Part shown: positions 36,901 to 44,626 of the stretch, in pieces
How the letters are laid out: every line of letters starts with the position of its first letter
Numbering within the stretch: the first letter of the stretch is position 1
Assembly (NCBI GenBank): GCA_016710785.1
Contig: JADJUE010000007.1
Coordinates: 1-64,000, forward strand
Length of the DNA stretch: 64,000 nt
Origin: Candidatus Epilinea brevis
Lineage (GTDB): Bacteria; Chloroflexota; Anaerolineae; Epilineales; Epilineaceae
Direction: 5' to 3'
Translations under genes and position numbers: made by a program
Notes under the pieces: model-generated
What the model saw: only the letters and a program-made list of their open reading frames with translations
Told to the model about the DNA's origin: nothing
Databases searched by the model: none

Positions 36901-37107
36901 AGTTCGCCCGTCCGCCTGGAACCCGGGGATGCGGCGACCAAATCCTACGACATGGGCACACCCCTTGATGCCACGTTGGCGATCGGCTCCAGGGTGGACA
37001 TCATCGCCCGCTTCGACGACGGCGACACCGTGTGGGAGCGGCGGCTGGCCCTGCCGGTGCAGGCGCGGCCGCGGTTGCTGCTGCCGCTGCTGGGGAGCGG
37101 GCGCTAG
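33943..37107 (+). CDS. Secreted M6-like (immune-inhibitor-A type) protease, altered zinc motif
   Basis: 1,054 residues. GGGGAGAG precedes the ATG; the start MNHRIRVAVLSLATVALAAALL is a signal peptide. A Pro/Ala region comes first, then the M6 catalytic region from about residue 140 (VTATILVLPVEF). The motif in the HExxH position reads IIEEFGHSFFDFPDLY (around residue 405), so the first His is replaced by Glu while the second His and downstream GWWAPMSAGIWGG are kept. An EF-hand-like DTDHDGVVDGLW lies nearby. The C-terminal half includes MAM/jelly-roll-like beta modules and two repeated units, and the protein ends in RPRLLLPLLGSGR, matching the LP-L motif. Family members cleave host or matrix proteins outside the cell; this one may be inactive or use another metal ligand. 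Confidence 0.8.
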   Translation: MNHRIRVAVLSLATVALAAALLLAQSPAAAPVVGHRPEARGPRAAMDGAAVGGPADRRQAPSAADSGAVALARPPARFHPPADGGPSPWSAGVHEVLGPDGALSRVALRPDVAAAKAEARGLDRERAALDRDQAGGVIPVTATILVLPVEFAGSARLDHLVHNADRTACVTVTAQFTGPLHGAIPYPGGSPAQSIDNQTVYYPSTEPEDYARLIFGRQGYTQPIRAGDPNVNGGKGVDISGLTVERYYETQSDGHVVITGTVAPWVALDRPEAWYGLDVCIPNVSSRAIPDEQLGSLADMTVDAAEALKAKGGQYASHDFWRGLDTDHDGVVDGLWVMHAGRGQEYGGGSEGEASIWSRSADIGAYRGHEGGHVIDDGGTPGDPDDDIRLGPFTLMPEDSDIGVIIEEFGHSFFDFPDLYTNDAENSVGWWAPMSAGIWGGELGGTRPVNMPLWFRMTADCGERPCGWAAPVAAVGYTTTARTVILGQAGAPVGGQVRGGPHDGETIQEGLRVDLPAQVEAVSNRAGTGGGAYTGADAGETLTLERELDLTRLPAGDGPELRLNAFWNIPRYWGYLFVEIAAPGEEFATQPDLDGRFSDENPFGLNEGWGLTGPASGSAAAPLRFDLSKWRGKTVRLRLRYITYRGGPGTGVWLDDAALHIQELGQDLRFAVDDFEAGLGGWTVDGWKAVPYTLHHDHHYLVEWRNDEGWDRSLRGAYQTSYHDQDEWRVDRIPATLPGAVVMYRNLKYPFSGALKPQLADLPSWGAKYGLLVVDPHAEPVTRPSGGPFNGALQSLDAALSLGRQPDWSMEVRDAGSREIKSSEVISGQPGARRFDDAHGYAPGVKVGADGKLAPWDDDGGVVLPSLDGAIYSTRVVDADGKPAIDRYGQPYAGYHVLGTGRPGDANLQFGVRLELLDQAPDGSWGAIRVSNVAMDYSLVADAPAIMPGNSLRLDGGMVNRGSVARTISVTMEAWNDGRRIFDASSSSPVRLEPGDAATKSYDMGTPLDATLAIGSRVDIIARFDDGDTVWERRLALPVQARPRLLLPLLGSGR

Positions 37108-37216
37108 GGTGGACGAGCGCCGCCAAATGGGTCGCGCGCGGTGATGCCGGGGCGAGGGTGATTGCGCTCCGAACCGGCGTCCCCCTCCGCCCCGGCTCCT
37201 CTCAACCCTCCGCCCC

Positions 37217-37333
37217 GGCATCCCCCCTCCCGACCTCCCCCCGCTGGGGGGAGGAGCAGGACGATCTCCTCCCTCCGGTAGGAGGAGCCATAGCCCTCCC
37301 CCCAGCGGGGGGAGGGTTGGGAGGGGGGATGCC
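37217..37333. repeat. Large intergenic inverted repeat
   Basis: GGCATCCCCCCTCCC at the left end pairs with GGGAGGGGGGATGCC at the right end; next inward CTCCCCCCGCTGGGGGGAG and CTCCCCCCAGCGGGGGGAG are also complementary, and the centre TCCTCCCTCCGGTAGGAGGA forms a third small hairpin. It lies between convergent genes, so it may end both transcripts, but its G/C-run structure also resembles a dispersed repeat element. Confidence 0.75.
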
Positions 37334-37342
37334 TTCCGAGCC

Positions 37343-37747
37343 CTACATCGCCCCCGTGTACACCACTTCCACCAAGATCCGGTCCGGCGTCTCGAACATG
37401 ATCTGGTAGTAGGTCTGGCCGTCGCCGCCGGCGAACTCTGGGCGATGGCGGGGCGTATCGAAGAGCAGGGCGGTGCCGCGCGCGGTCAGCCAGGTGGCCA
37501 TGGCGTCGACGTCGGCCTGCGACGACACGCCGATGCCCAGGTGGTTGTGGCCCGGGCCGTCGTAGTCGTTGACATGCTCATTGGCCAGGCCCGCGAACCA
37601 GATCGAGGCCGGCCCGTCGCCGCCGAGGCCCAGGAAGCCGTCCGCGTCGTGGAGCGTCTGCCAGCCGAGCTGGCCGAAGAGATCGCGGTAATAGGGCAGG
37701 TTGTCCGGGCGCACGTTGTACTGCAGGTGAGCGATGTGGCTGCGCAT
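37343..37747 (-). CDS. VOC family protein
   Basis: 134 residues from the ATG at 37745-37747, preceded by AAGGAG; the longer frame is not used. It starts HIAHLQYNVRPDNLPYYRDLF, the first VOC module, and contains GHNHLGIGVSSQADVDAM with a candidate metal His, and FETPDRILVEVVYTG with a Glu near the end. This is a single-chain two-module layout as in glyoxalase/bleomycin-resistance-like proteins. Substrate unknown. It is convergent with the M6 gene and divergent from the dipeptidase gene. Confidence 0.8.
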   Translation of the reverse strand: MRSHIAHLQYNVRPDNLPYYRDLFGQLGWQTLHDADGFLGLGGDGPASIWFAGLANEHVNDYDGPGHNHLGIGVSSQADVDAMATWLTARGTALLFDTPRHRPEFAGGDGQTYYQIMFETPDRILVEVVYTGAM

Positions 37748-37890
37748 GACGGGCTGACTCCTTGGGGGATGGCGGGTATCGCGGGCGAGAAGATAGCACG
37801 GATGTTCGGGGAGCCCAATTACCGAGCGGCGGGAGACCGGGCCACTGGAGACCGGGCCACCGGGGAAAGGATGGCCCCCTCCCCCCATGC

Positions 37891-37896
37891 TATACT
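37891..37896 (+). promoter_or_regulatory. Possible extended -10 box for the dipeptidase operon
   Basis: TGC-TATACT at 37888-37896 has the extended -10 form, about 95 bases before the ATG at 37990. No good -35 is seen. Confidence 0.35.
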
Positions 37897-37989
37897 CCGC
37901 AGCGCTCCGCGGACGCCCTCGACGGGCCGGCCGCGCCGCACCTGTCCCTGCCGGGCCGCCGCGGCCGCCCGGATCCCAGCGGAGGAACG

Positions 37990-39393
37990 ATGAGCCTGGC
38001 GACAGCCGCCCTTGCCCATGCCCGCGCCGATCGCGATGCCGCCCTGGCGCGCCTGGTCGAGCTGGTCAGCATCCCCAGCATCAGCACCGACCCCGCCCAC
38101 GCGCCGGACATCCGCCGTGCGGCCGAATGGGTGGCCGGGCGCCTCAGGGATGCCGGGGCCGCGGGCGTGCGCATCGACGAGACCGCGCGCCATCCGGTGG
38201 TCTACGGCGAGGTGCTGGTGGACGCGGCGGCCCCCACCGTGCTGGTCTACGGCCATTACGACGTGCAGCCCGTCGACCCCGTGGAGCTCTGGGACACGCC
38301 GCCCTTCACCCCCACGGTGCGCGACGGCCGGCTGTATGCCCGCGGCGCCTGCGATGACAAGGGCCAGCTGATGACCCATCTGGAGGCCCTGGCCGCCTGG
38401 CGCGCTGTCGGCGGCAAGCCTCCCGTGAACCTCAAGGTCATCCTCGAGGGCGAGGAGGAGATCGGTAGCCCCAACCTGGACGCCTGGGTGCGGGCCCACA
38501 AGGGCGAGCTGGGCGCCGAGCTGGCCGTCATCAGCGACACCGCCATGCTCGCGCCTGGACAGCCCAGCATCTGCTACGGCCTGCGCGGCCTGGCCTACGT
38601 GGAGATCGAGGTCACCGGCGCGCCGGGGGACCTGCATTCCGGGGTCTACGGCGGGGCGGTCAAGAACCCCGCCTCGGCCCTGGCCCAGATCATCGCCGCC
38701 CTGCACGACGACCAGGGGCGGGTGACCATCCCCGGCTTCTACGATGCCGTCGTCGGCCTCACCGACGCCGAACGCGCCGATCTGGCCGCCGTGCCTTTCG
38801 ACCTGGGCGCCTTCGGGCAGGCCACCGGTCAGGCCGGCGGCTGGGGCGACCCGGCCTACAGCATCGTCGAGCGCCTGGGCGCGCGGCCCACCCTGGACGT
38901 CAACGGCATCTGGTCCGGCTGGACCGGCCCCGGCGCCAAGACCGTGCTGCCGGCCAAGGCCCATGCCAAGGTCAGCATGCGCCTGGTGCCCGACCAGAGC
39001 CCCCACGAGGCGGCCGCGCAGCTGGCGGCCCATGTCCAGACCCTGGCGCCGGCGGGCGTCTCGGTGGCGGTGCGCGAACTGCACGGCGGCTGGCCGGCGC
39101 GCGTGGACCGGGGGATGCCGGCCCTGAATGCCGCCGCGGCGGCTCTGGAGAGTGCCTTCGGGCGTGCGCCGCACCTCACCCTGGAAGGCGGCTCGGTGCC
39201 GGTGGTGGCCCTCTTCAAGCAGGAGTTGGGCCTGGACACGGTGATGCTGGGCTTCGGCCTGCCGGACGACAACCTGCACGCCCCCAACGAGAAGTTCAGC
39301 CTGGACAACTACTTCCGGGGCATCGAGACCAACATCCATTTCCTGGCCAATCTGGCCGCTGCCGCGCAAGGCGCTGCCGGGGGCAGGGCGTGA
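37990..39393 (+). CDS. M20 family dipeptidase
   Basis: 467 residues; GGAGGAACG precedes the ATG. Metal-site motifs are VLVYGHYDVQPVD (His ligand and Asp), YARGACDDKGQLM (bridging Asp) and LEGEEEIGS (catalytic Glu pair), with DLHSGVYGGAVKNP in the dimerisation lid and a late His in DNLHAPNEKFSL. The whole layout is the cytosolic M20 dipeptidase / CNDP-like group, which hydrolyses dipeptides using two zinc or manganese ions. No signal peptide is present. The stop overlaps a GTG start of the following membrane gene, suggesting one transcript that may continue into tatA-tatC. Confidence 0.92.
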   Translation: MSLATAALAHARADRDAALARLVELVSIPSISTDPAHAPDIRRAAEWVAGRLRDAGAAGVRIDETARHPVVYGEVLVDAAAPTVLVYGHYDVQPVDPVELWDTPPFTPTVRDGRLYARGACDDKGQLMTHLEALAAWRAVGGKPPVNLKVILEGEEEIGSPNLDAWVRAHKGELGAELAVISDTAMLAPGQPSICYGLRGLAYVEIEVTGAPGDLHSGVYGGAVKNPASALAQIIAALHDDQGRVTIPGFYDAVVGLTDAERADLAAVPFDLGAFGQATGQAGGWGDPAYSIVERLGARPTLDVNGIWSGWTGPGAKTVLPAKAHAKVSMRLVPDQSPHEAAAQLAAHVQTLAPAGVSVAVRELHGGWPARVDRGMPALNAAAAALESAFGRAPHLTLEGGSVPVVALFKQELGLDTVMLGFGLPDDNLHAPNEKFSLDNYFRGIETNIHFLANLAAAAQGAAGGRA

Positions 39394-39770
39394 CCCAGCT
39401 CCTGCACCAGCGCCTGGCCTACACCAGCGCCTTCTTCACCTTCGCCCTGGGGCTGTGGAGCCTGTGGCTCTTCATCCGCGGGCGGGGTCTGTCCAGCAAC
39501 TTCATGGGCGCCTTGGTGATCGGCGAGACCGTGCTGGTGCTGGAGGCCCTCCTGGGCGCCTGGCGCTACTTCGCCGCCGCGCAGGAGCCCGGGCGCTGGG
39601 TGCACCTGCTGTACGGGGTGCTGGCGGCCTTGCTCTGGCCCTTCCTCTACAGCTATTCGCGGGAGGCCAAGGGCCGGGTGGAATCGGCGATGATGTCGGC
39701 CGGCAGCTTCTTCCTCTGGGGCATCGTGATGCGCGCCATCTCGACCGCCGCGGGGGGGGGCATCGGCTGA
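39390..39770 (+). CDS. Small four-helix membrane protein of unknown function
   Basis: 126 residues from a GTG whose last bases overlap the dipeptidase stop. Four hydrophobic segments are visible: FFTFALGLWSLWLFI, FMGALVIGETVLVLEALLG, WVHLLYGVLAALLWPFLY and MMSAGSFFLWGIVM. It ends with a Gly run encoded by a G8 tract. The family is not recognised by name, but small proteins of this kind are often found beside Tat genes. It sits between the dipeptidase gene and tatA on the same strand. Confidence 0.7.
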   Translation: MTQLLHQRLAYTSAFFTFALGLWSLWLFIRGRGLSSNFMGALVIGETVLVLEALLGAWRYFAAAQEPGRWVHLLYGVLAALLWPFLYSYSREAKGRVESAMMSAGSFFLWGIVMRAISTAAGGGIG

Positions 39771-39789
39771 GGCCGGGGAGCGGCGGCGC

Positions 39790-40323
39790 ATGTTCAACAT
39801 CAACCCCTTCGAGATCCTGGTGATCACCCTCATCTTCCTGATGCTCTTCGGGCCGGAGAAATTGCCTGAGATCGCCATGCAGGTGGGCAAGTTCGTTCGC
39901 GAGCTGCGCGAGGCCTCGAGTGCCGCCACGGCGGAGATCACCCGCGAGCTGCATCGGGCCGCCGCGGACAACCAGGAGGTAGCCGGCGACATCCGCTCCA
40001 TCGGCGACCAGGCGCGGCGCTTCCTGCAGAGCACCAGCGACGCGGTCCACAACACGGTGACGCAGGCCTACCAGGAGACCGGTGCCGCGGTCGGCGCCGC
40101 GACGGCGGCGGCCGTCCCATGGGCCGCGGATGCGGCGCCCGGGACCTCCGCGGGCGAAGGGTCCGCCGCGTCGAGGGTCGAGCCCGACGGGGCCGCGTCT
40201 GAGGTCCAATCCGAGGGGGCATCTCCGGCGGCCGAAGACCCCGAAGTCGAAGCCATCCTCGCCGACGTCCGGACACAGGCGCGGGCCGCCGGAGCGGACG
40301 AGGGAGCGGGCTCGAAGCCATGA
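39790..40323 (+). CDS. tatA: Twin-arginine translocase subunit TatA/TatB
   Basis: 177 residues. The N-terminus MFNINPFEILVITLIFLMLFGPEKLPEIA has the short membrane helix, the FGP hinge and the amphipathic helix of TatA/TatB proteins; KLPEIA is close to the KLPE version shared by both. The remaining 130 residues are polar, first helical (IRSIGDQARRFLQ) then Ala/Glu/Ser-rich and low complexity, long for TatA and closer to TatB-like lengths. It would form the pore or receptor for folded proteins with TatC. The stop overlaps the tatC ATG. As no other TatA gene is nearby, whether it acts as A or B cannot be told from sequence. Confidence 0.88.
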   Translation: MFNINPFEILVITLIFLMLFGPEKLPEIAMQVGKFVRELREASSAATAEITRELHRAAADNQEVAGDIRSIGDQARRFLQSTSDAVHNTVTQAYQETGAAVGAATAAAVPWAADAAPGTSAGEGSAASRVEPDGAASEVQSEGASPAAEDPEVEAILADVRTQARAAGADEGAGSKP

Positions 40324-41072
40324 TCGAACCCTCCGCCAGCCAGGCGCCGGAGTCGCCGCCGGTCAAGCCGCCCCTGGCCGCGCTGCCGTTTCTTGAGCAT
40401 CTGCGCGAGCTGCGCAAGCGGTTGATCATCTCGATCACGGCGCTCTTCGTGGGCGTGCTGGCGGGGTTTCCCCTGGCCCAACGCGCCATCGACGGCCTGA
40501 AGGTCATGTGTGCGACCTGCAATCCCGATTCGTTCAAGGTGCTCAACCTCCTCGACGGCTTCGCCACCTATTTCCGGGTCAGCCTCATCCTCGGCCTGGT
40601 GGTGGCCATGCCCGTGATCCTGTACCAGATCGTGGCCTTCGTCGTTCCGGCGCTCTACGCTCGCGAGCGGCGGATCCTGTACATCATGCTGCCGGGCGCG
40701 GCCGTACTGTTCGCTCTCGGCATGCTGTTCGGGTACGTCATCGTGATGCCGCGTACGATGGCGTTCCTCGACGTCATCGCGCGGCAGCTGGCTGAACCGG
40801 GCTATGACATCGTCCTGTTCATCCGCTTCGCCATGTACCTGCTGTTGATCCTGGGCGTGGCCTTCCAGACACCCTTGGTCATCTATGCCTTTGCCAAGGT
40901 GGGACTGCTCAAGCCAGAGGTGATGAAGCGCTATCGGCGGCATGCCTTGATGGCTTTCGCCGTCCTCGCGGCGGTCTTGACGCCCACCCCTGATCCCGTG
41001 ACCATGCTGCTGGTGATGGGACCGATGTACCTCCTGTACGAGGTGGGCCTGTTCCTGGCGCGCGTTTTCTGA
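40320..41072 (+). CDS. tatC: Twin-arginine translocase subunit TatC
   Basis: 250 residues with six membrane helices. The N-terminal FLEHLRELRKRLIISITALF is the TatC hallmark, with the conserved Glu of the substrate-binding face. PVILYQIVAFVVPALYARERR and FQTPLVIYAFAKVGL are also diagnostic. TatC recognises twin-arginine signal peptides at the inner face of the membrane. It overlaps tatA by four bases. The genes nearby encode few obvious Tat substrates. Confidence 0.95.
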   Translation: MIEPSASQAPESPPVKPPLAALPFLEHLRELRKRLIISITALFVGVLAGFPLAQRAIDGLKVMCATCNPDSFKVLNLLDGFATYFRVSLILGLVVAMPVILYQIVAFVVPALYARERRILYIMLPGAAVLFALGMLFGYVIVMPRTMAFLDVIARQLAEPGYDIVLFIRFAMYLLLILGVAFQTPLVIYAFAKVGLLKPEVMKRYRRHALMAFAVLAAVLTPTPDPVTMLLVMGPMYLLYEVGLFLARVF

Positions 41073-41079
41073 GCCGCCG

Positions 41080-42655
41080 ATGACGATCCGTGACGTGGAT
41101 GCGATCGCCCGCCGGCCGTCCCGCGTCCGCTCCATCGGTGATTGGCTGGCGCTGCCGCTCATCCTGCTCGGCTACTTCTGGCTGGCCCTGGGCTATGCCC
41201 GGGAGACGCCCGCCTGGCAGGTGCCGGACGAGCCCGCGCATTACAACAACGTGCTGCAGCGCGCTGCCCCCGGGCCGGCGCCGATCATCGAGGCCGGCGA
41301 CTACCCCTTCGCCCGCCTGGAGGCCTTGAAAGCCGACCGTTTCGCGAATTCTGGCCCCGACGGCATCCGGGGCATCGAGTACGAGGACCATCAGCCGCCG
41401 CTCTACTACGAACTGGCCGCGCTGCTGCTGGAGGCGCAACCCGAGCCCGTCGATCCGGTGCGCTACGAAGGAGAAACCGCTCCCGCCGCCGTCGTGGCCG
41501 AGCGCGTCCGCCTCCTGCGGCTGCTGGGCATGGTTCTGGGTGCCTGCACCGTTCTCCTGGCCTGGGCCGTCGCGTCTACCGTCGCTCCAGGGGACCTGCC
41601 GCTGCGCGTGGGCGTCACCGCCTTCGCCGCCTTCCTGCCCATGCAACTGGTGATGAACGCCGCGGTCAACAACGACCCCTTGGCCATCGCCCTGACCGCC
41701 GCGGCGCTGCTCGTGGCCTTGCGGCGGGTCGGCAGGGGGCCAGGGGGCAACGATGGGTGGCGTGGCGCGCTGCTGCCCGGTCTGCTCATCGGTCTGGCGG
41801 CGCTGACCAAGCTCAGCGCCTTGCTGCCGACGGTGGTGGTGTTGCTGGCCGCGGAATGGCTGGGGATGGGACGAATAGGACGAATGGGACGCATTCGTCC
41901 GATCAGCCCAGCAAGTCCCATCGTCCTCCCCCCTCCCAGCCCCCTTCCGCTCCCGCCTGCGCCAGACCGCCATCATGCTCGTCCTCGGCCTGCTGCTGGC
42001 CACCCCCTGGCTGGCGCACAACGTCCGCCAGTACGGCTGGCGGGATCCCCTGGCCCTGGCGGCCCACGACCGCGCCACCGTCTGCCCGCCCGAGGACGGC
42101 GCGGGTTGCCAGCCCCGCACCGCGGATTGGATTGCCGAAAAGGGTCTGGCCGATCTTCTGGAGCGCGGGGCCGTCCTCACCTTCCAGAGTTTCTGGGGCG
42201 TTTTCGGCTGGATGGGCGTGTTCCTGGGGACGGCCAAGGGGGTGCCGATCTATGGTGCCCTGGCCCTCAGCAGCCTGCTGGCGCTGGCCGGCTTGCTGCC
42301 GGTGCTGCGGCGTTGGCGTCGATGGCCGGAGCGGCTGCAGGCCCAGTCGTTGATCCTTGCCCTGCACCTGGCGGTGACCGCGGGTGGTTTCCTGTGGTAC
42401 AACCTGACCTTCGTCCAGCATCAGGGCCGCTACCTGCTGCCGGCCCTGCTACCCCTCGCGCTGGCCTACTGCGCCGGCCTCCGCGGCGCCGTCGGCGCGG
42501 TCGCCGGGCGCCTGGGACTCAGCGCCTTCCGGGCGCGCGGCCTCGGCAACCTCGGCCTCCTGGTTCATTCCGCGGCTCTGGCCACCCTGGCCTGGCTGAG
42601 CCTGCGGAGCTACATCATCCCCGGGTTGGGCGGCCATCCCGGGCCGGGCGGTTGA
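41080..42655 (+). CDS. GT39/DUF2142-like integral membrane glycosyltransferase, one frameshift
   Basis: About 525 residues if the frame is corrected near 41930. The first part (VPDEPAHYNNVLQRAAP, then DHQPPLYYELAALLLEA) has the PDE-H and HQPPLYY signatures of membrane glycosyltransferases related to DUF2142 and ArnT/PMT (GT39), which use lipid-linked sugars; the Asp in PDE would be catalytic. Several membrane helices follow. Between 41867 and 41927 sits a repeat-like insertion (MGRIGRMGRIRP), after which the frame changes and helices continue (AIMLVLGLLLATPWLAHNV, then LHLAVTAGGFLWYNLTF) to the stop 42653-42655. The insert might have caused the frame change, in which case the gene is inactive. 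Confidence 0.65.
41867..41927. repeat. Short 9-mer repeat insertion within the glycosyltransferase gene
   Basis: ATGGGACGA, ATAGGACGA and ATGGGACGC stand in tandem, followed by ATTCGTCC and, further on, AAGTCCCATCGTCC, partial inverted copies. Ordinary coding sequence resumes on both sides in different frames. It looks like a small inserted repeat. Confidence 0.5.
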
Positions 42656-42878
42656 AACCGCCGGGCGATCCCGGGCCGCGCAAACCCGCCCGGTCAACCC
42701 GATCATGCCGGATGCCTCCCACATGAACGACTTTGCTACCGTCCTGACCACCCGCTGCGCTGCGCGCCGCGCCCTGTGCTAGACTCACCGGGCGACCTGG
42801 CCCCGGCCCTCTCTTAATCGCCGCACCTCCTTCATTCTGCCGGTACCGATCATCCACCGCGGCGGGCGCAGGTGTCTG

Positions 42879-43985
42879 ATGTCAACCCGTTGGTCCCGCC
42901 CCATCCGTCAGCTGGGCGCCATGGTCCTGGGCGTTGTCGGCTTCTCGTCCGGCGATGCTGTCTGGTCCTACCTCAAGGCGCAGCCCGGCTTCCCGGACAA
43001 CTACCCGTCCAGTTTCAGCCTGCTGGTTTCCGTGTCCCTCGGCCTCTTCGGCCTGGGCATCGGCTACCTCATTGCGCCCCTCCTGCTGCGGCCCCTCGAG
43101 GCGCTCTACGAGAGCGTCAGCCATGTCGCCCCGGTGCGGCTCGTCGCCTCGGCCATCGGTCTGGGTATCGGCCTGTCGCTGGGCGCTTTGGCCTCGCTAC
43201 CGCTTTCCATGTTGCATCCGCCCCTGGGGCAGTTCCTGCCCTTCGTCGCCGCCCTGACCCTGGCCTACCTGGGTGCCGCCGCCGTCGGGAGCAACCCCAG
43301 TGCCTTCCTCAGCCTGTTGCGCAGCATCGTTGGCCGCGGCGCAGACGGCGCCCCGGCGAGCGCACCCGGTGAGTACATCCTCCTGGACACCTCGGTGCTG
43401 ATCGACGCCCGCATCGCCGACGTGGTAGAGACCGGTTTCATCGACAAGACCCTGCTGGTGCCCCGCTTCGTCCTCGAAGAGCTGCAGCTGGTGGCCGACT
43501 CTGCCGACGCCATGCGCCGCAACCGCGGCCGGCGCGGCCTGGAGGTGGTCAACCGCCTCCAGCATTCAGAGAAGGTCAACGTGGAGATCACGAGTCAGGA
43601 CACGCCCGGGCTGGGCGACGTGGACAAGAAGCTGGTCCGCCTGGCGGAGCGGCTGAACGCCTCCATCATGACCAACGACTTCAACCTCAACCGCGTGGCC
43701 GACATCCAAGGCATCCGCGTGCTGAACCTCAACGAGCTGGCCAACGCCGTCAAGACCCTGGTCCTGCCGGGCGAGACCCTGCGGGTGCAGATCATCCAGG
43801 AGGGCAAGGAGCAGGGCCAGGGCGTCGCCTACCTCGATGACGGCACGATGGTGGTGGTGGAGGAGGGCTCCGTCCAGCTGGGCCAGCGGGTGGAGGTGCG
43901 CGTGAACCGCGTCCTGCAGACCGTTGCCGGGCGGATGATCTTCGGGGCGATGGAGCCCTCTGCCGCCGGACCATCCGCGCCCTGA
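42879..43985 (+). CDS. YacL-type membrane PIN-TRAM protein
   Basis: 368 residues. Residues 1-145 hold four membrane helices (GAMVLGVVGFSSGDAVW, LLVSVSLGLFGLGIGYLI, VASAIGLGIGLSLGAL, LPFVAALTLAYLGAAAVG). A PIN ribonuclease domain follows (ILLDTSVLIDARIADVVETG, then LVPRFVLEELQLVADS, then IMTNDFNLNRVADIQGI) with all expected acidic residues. The end is a TRAM RNA-binding domain (GQGVAYLDDGTMVVVEEG). This matches YacL of Firmicutes and Chloroflexi, a conserved but poorly understood membrane RNase-like protein. A TGC-TAGACT extended -10 box (42777-42785) lies about 95 bases upstream. RidA and S1 genes follow on the same strand. Confidence 0.9.
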   Translation: MSTRWSRPIRQLGAMVLGVVGFSSGDAVWSYLKAQPGFPDNYPSSFSLLVSVSLGLFGLGIGYLIAPLLLRPLEALYESVSHVAPVRLVASAIGLGIGLSLGALASLPLSMLHPPLGQFLPFVAALTLAYLGAAAVGSNPSAFLSLLRSIVGRGADGAPASAPGEYILLDTSVLIDARIADVVETGFIDKTLLVPRFVLEELQLVADSADAMRRNRGRRGLEVVNRLQHSEKVNVEITSQDTPGLGDVDKKLVRLAERLNASIMTNDFNLNRVADIQGIRVLNLNELANAVKTLVLPGETLRVQIIQEGKEQGQGVAYLDDGTMVVVEEGSVQLGQRVEVRVNRVLQTVAGRMIFGAMEPSAAGPSAP

Positions 43986-44152
43986 GGGCCCGAGCGCCTG
44001 ACCGTCGTCGCCCTGCCGGACGTCCCTGACCCCAGCCCGCACTTCGTCCCGCCGGAATCCTCCCCGCCGCAGTCTTCCATTCTTCCGCGCCGGCGCTTCC
44101 TGACCCGGTAGTCTGCCGACCCGGTGCCATCCATCGCAACAAGGAGGCGTTC

Positions 44153-44536
44153 ATGCGCGACGTGATCCACACGGACAAGGCCCCGGCCGCCATCGGCCCC
44201 TACGTCCAGGCCCTGCGATCGGACGGTTGGATCTTCACCGCCGGGCAGGTGGGGCTGGATCCCGCCACCGGCCAGCTGAGCCCCGGCGGCGTCGCCGAGC
44301 AGGCGGCGCGGGCGCTGGCCAACCTGCGGGCCGTGCTCGAGGCCGCCGGCGGAGGTCTGGACACCGTGCTCAAGACCACCGTCTTCCTGGTGGACATGGC
44401 CGACTTTCCGGCGATGAACGCGGTCTACGCCGAGGCCTTCGGTCAGGCGCCACCGGCCCGTTCCACGGTGGCTGTCGCCGCCCTGCCGCTGGGCGCGCGC
44501 TTCGAGATCGAGGCCATCGCCAGGGTCCATGGCTGA
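44153..44536 (+). CDS. ridA: RidA family enamine/imine deaminase
   Basis: 127 residues with an AAGGAGG ribosome site. APAAIGPYVQALRSDGWIFTAGQVGLDP and ARSTVAVAALPLGARFEIEAIA are the two RidA signatures, the second with the Arg that holds the substrate carboxylate; a Glu follows in FEIEA. RidA forms trimers and hydrolyses reactive 2-aminoacrylate and related imines from pyridoxal-phosphate enzymes. It probably has its own leader, as the previous stop is 165 bases away. Confidence 0.93.
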   Translation: MRDVIHTDKAPAAIGPYVQALRSDGWIFTAGQVGLDPATGQLSPGGVAEQAARALANLRAVLEAAGGGLDTVLKTTVFLVDMADFPAMNAVYAEAFGQAPPARSTVAVAALPLGARFEIEAIARVHG

Positions 44537-44565
44537 GCATCGGCCCCGGCTTGCCTGCTGAACCT

Positions 44566-44594
44566 TTGGACGGACCCGCCCACGTCGATATAAT
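44566..44594 (+). promoter_or_regulatory. Strong sigma-70-like promoter for the S1-domain gene
   Basis: TTGGAC (44566-44571), 17-base spacer, perfect TATAAT (44589-44594), 33 bases before the ATG at 44627. Confidence 0.7.
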
Positions 44595-44626
44595 TCCGGA
44601 CCAAATCCAGGCAGACAGGAAGGTCC

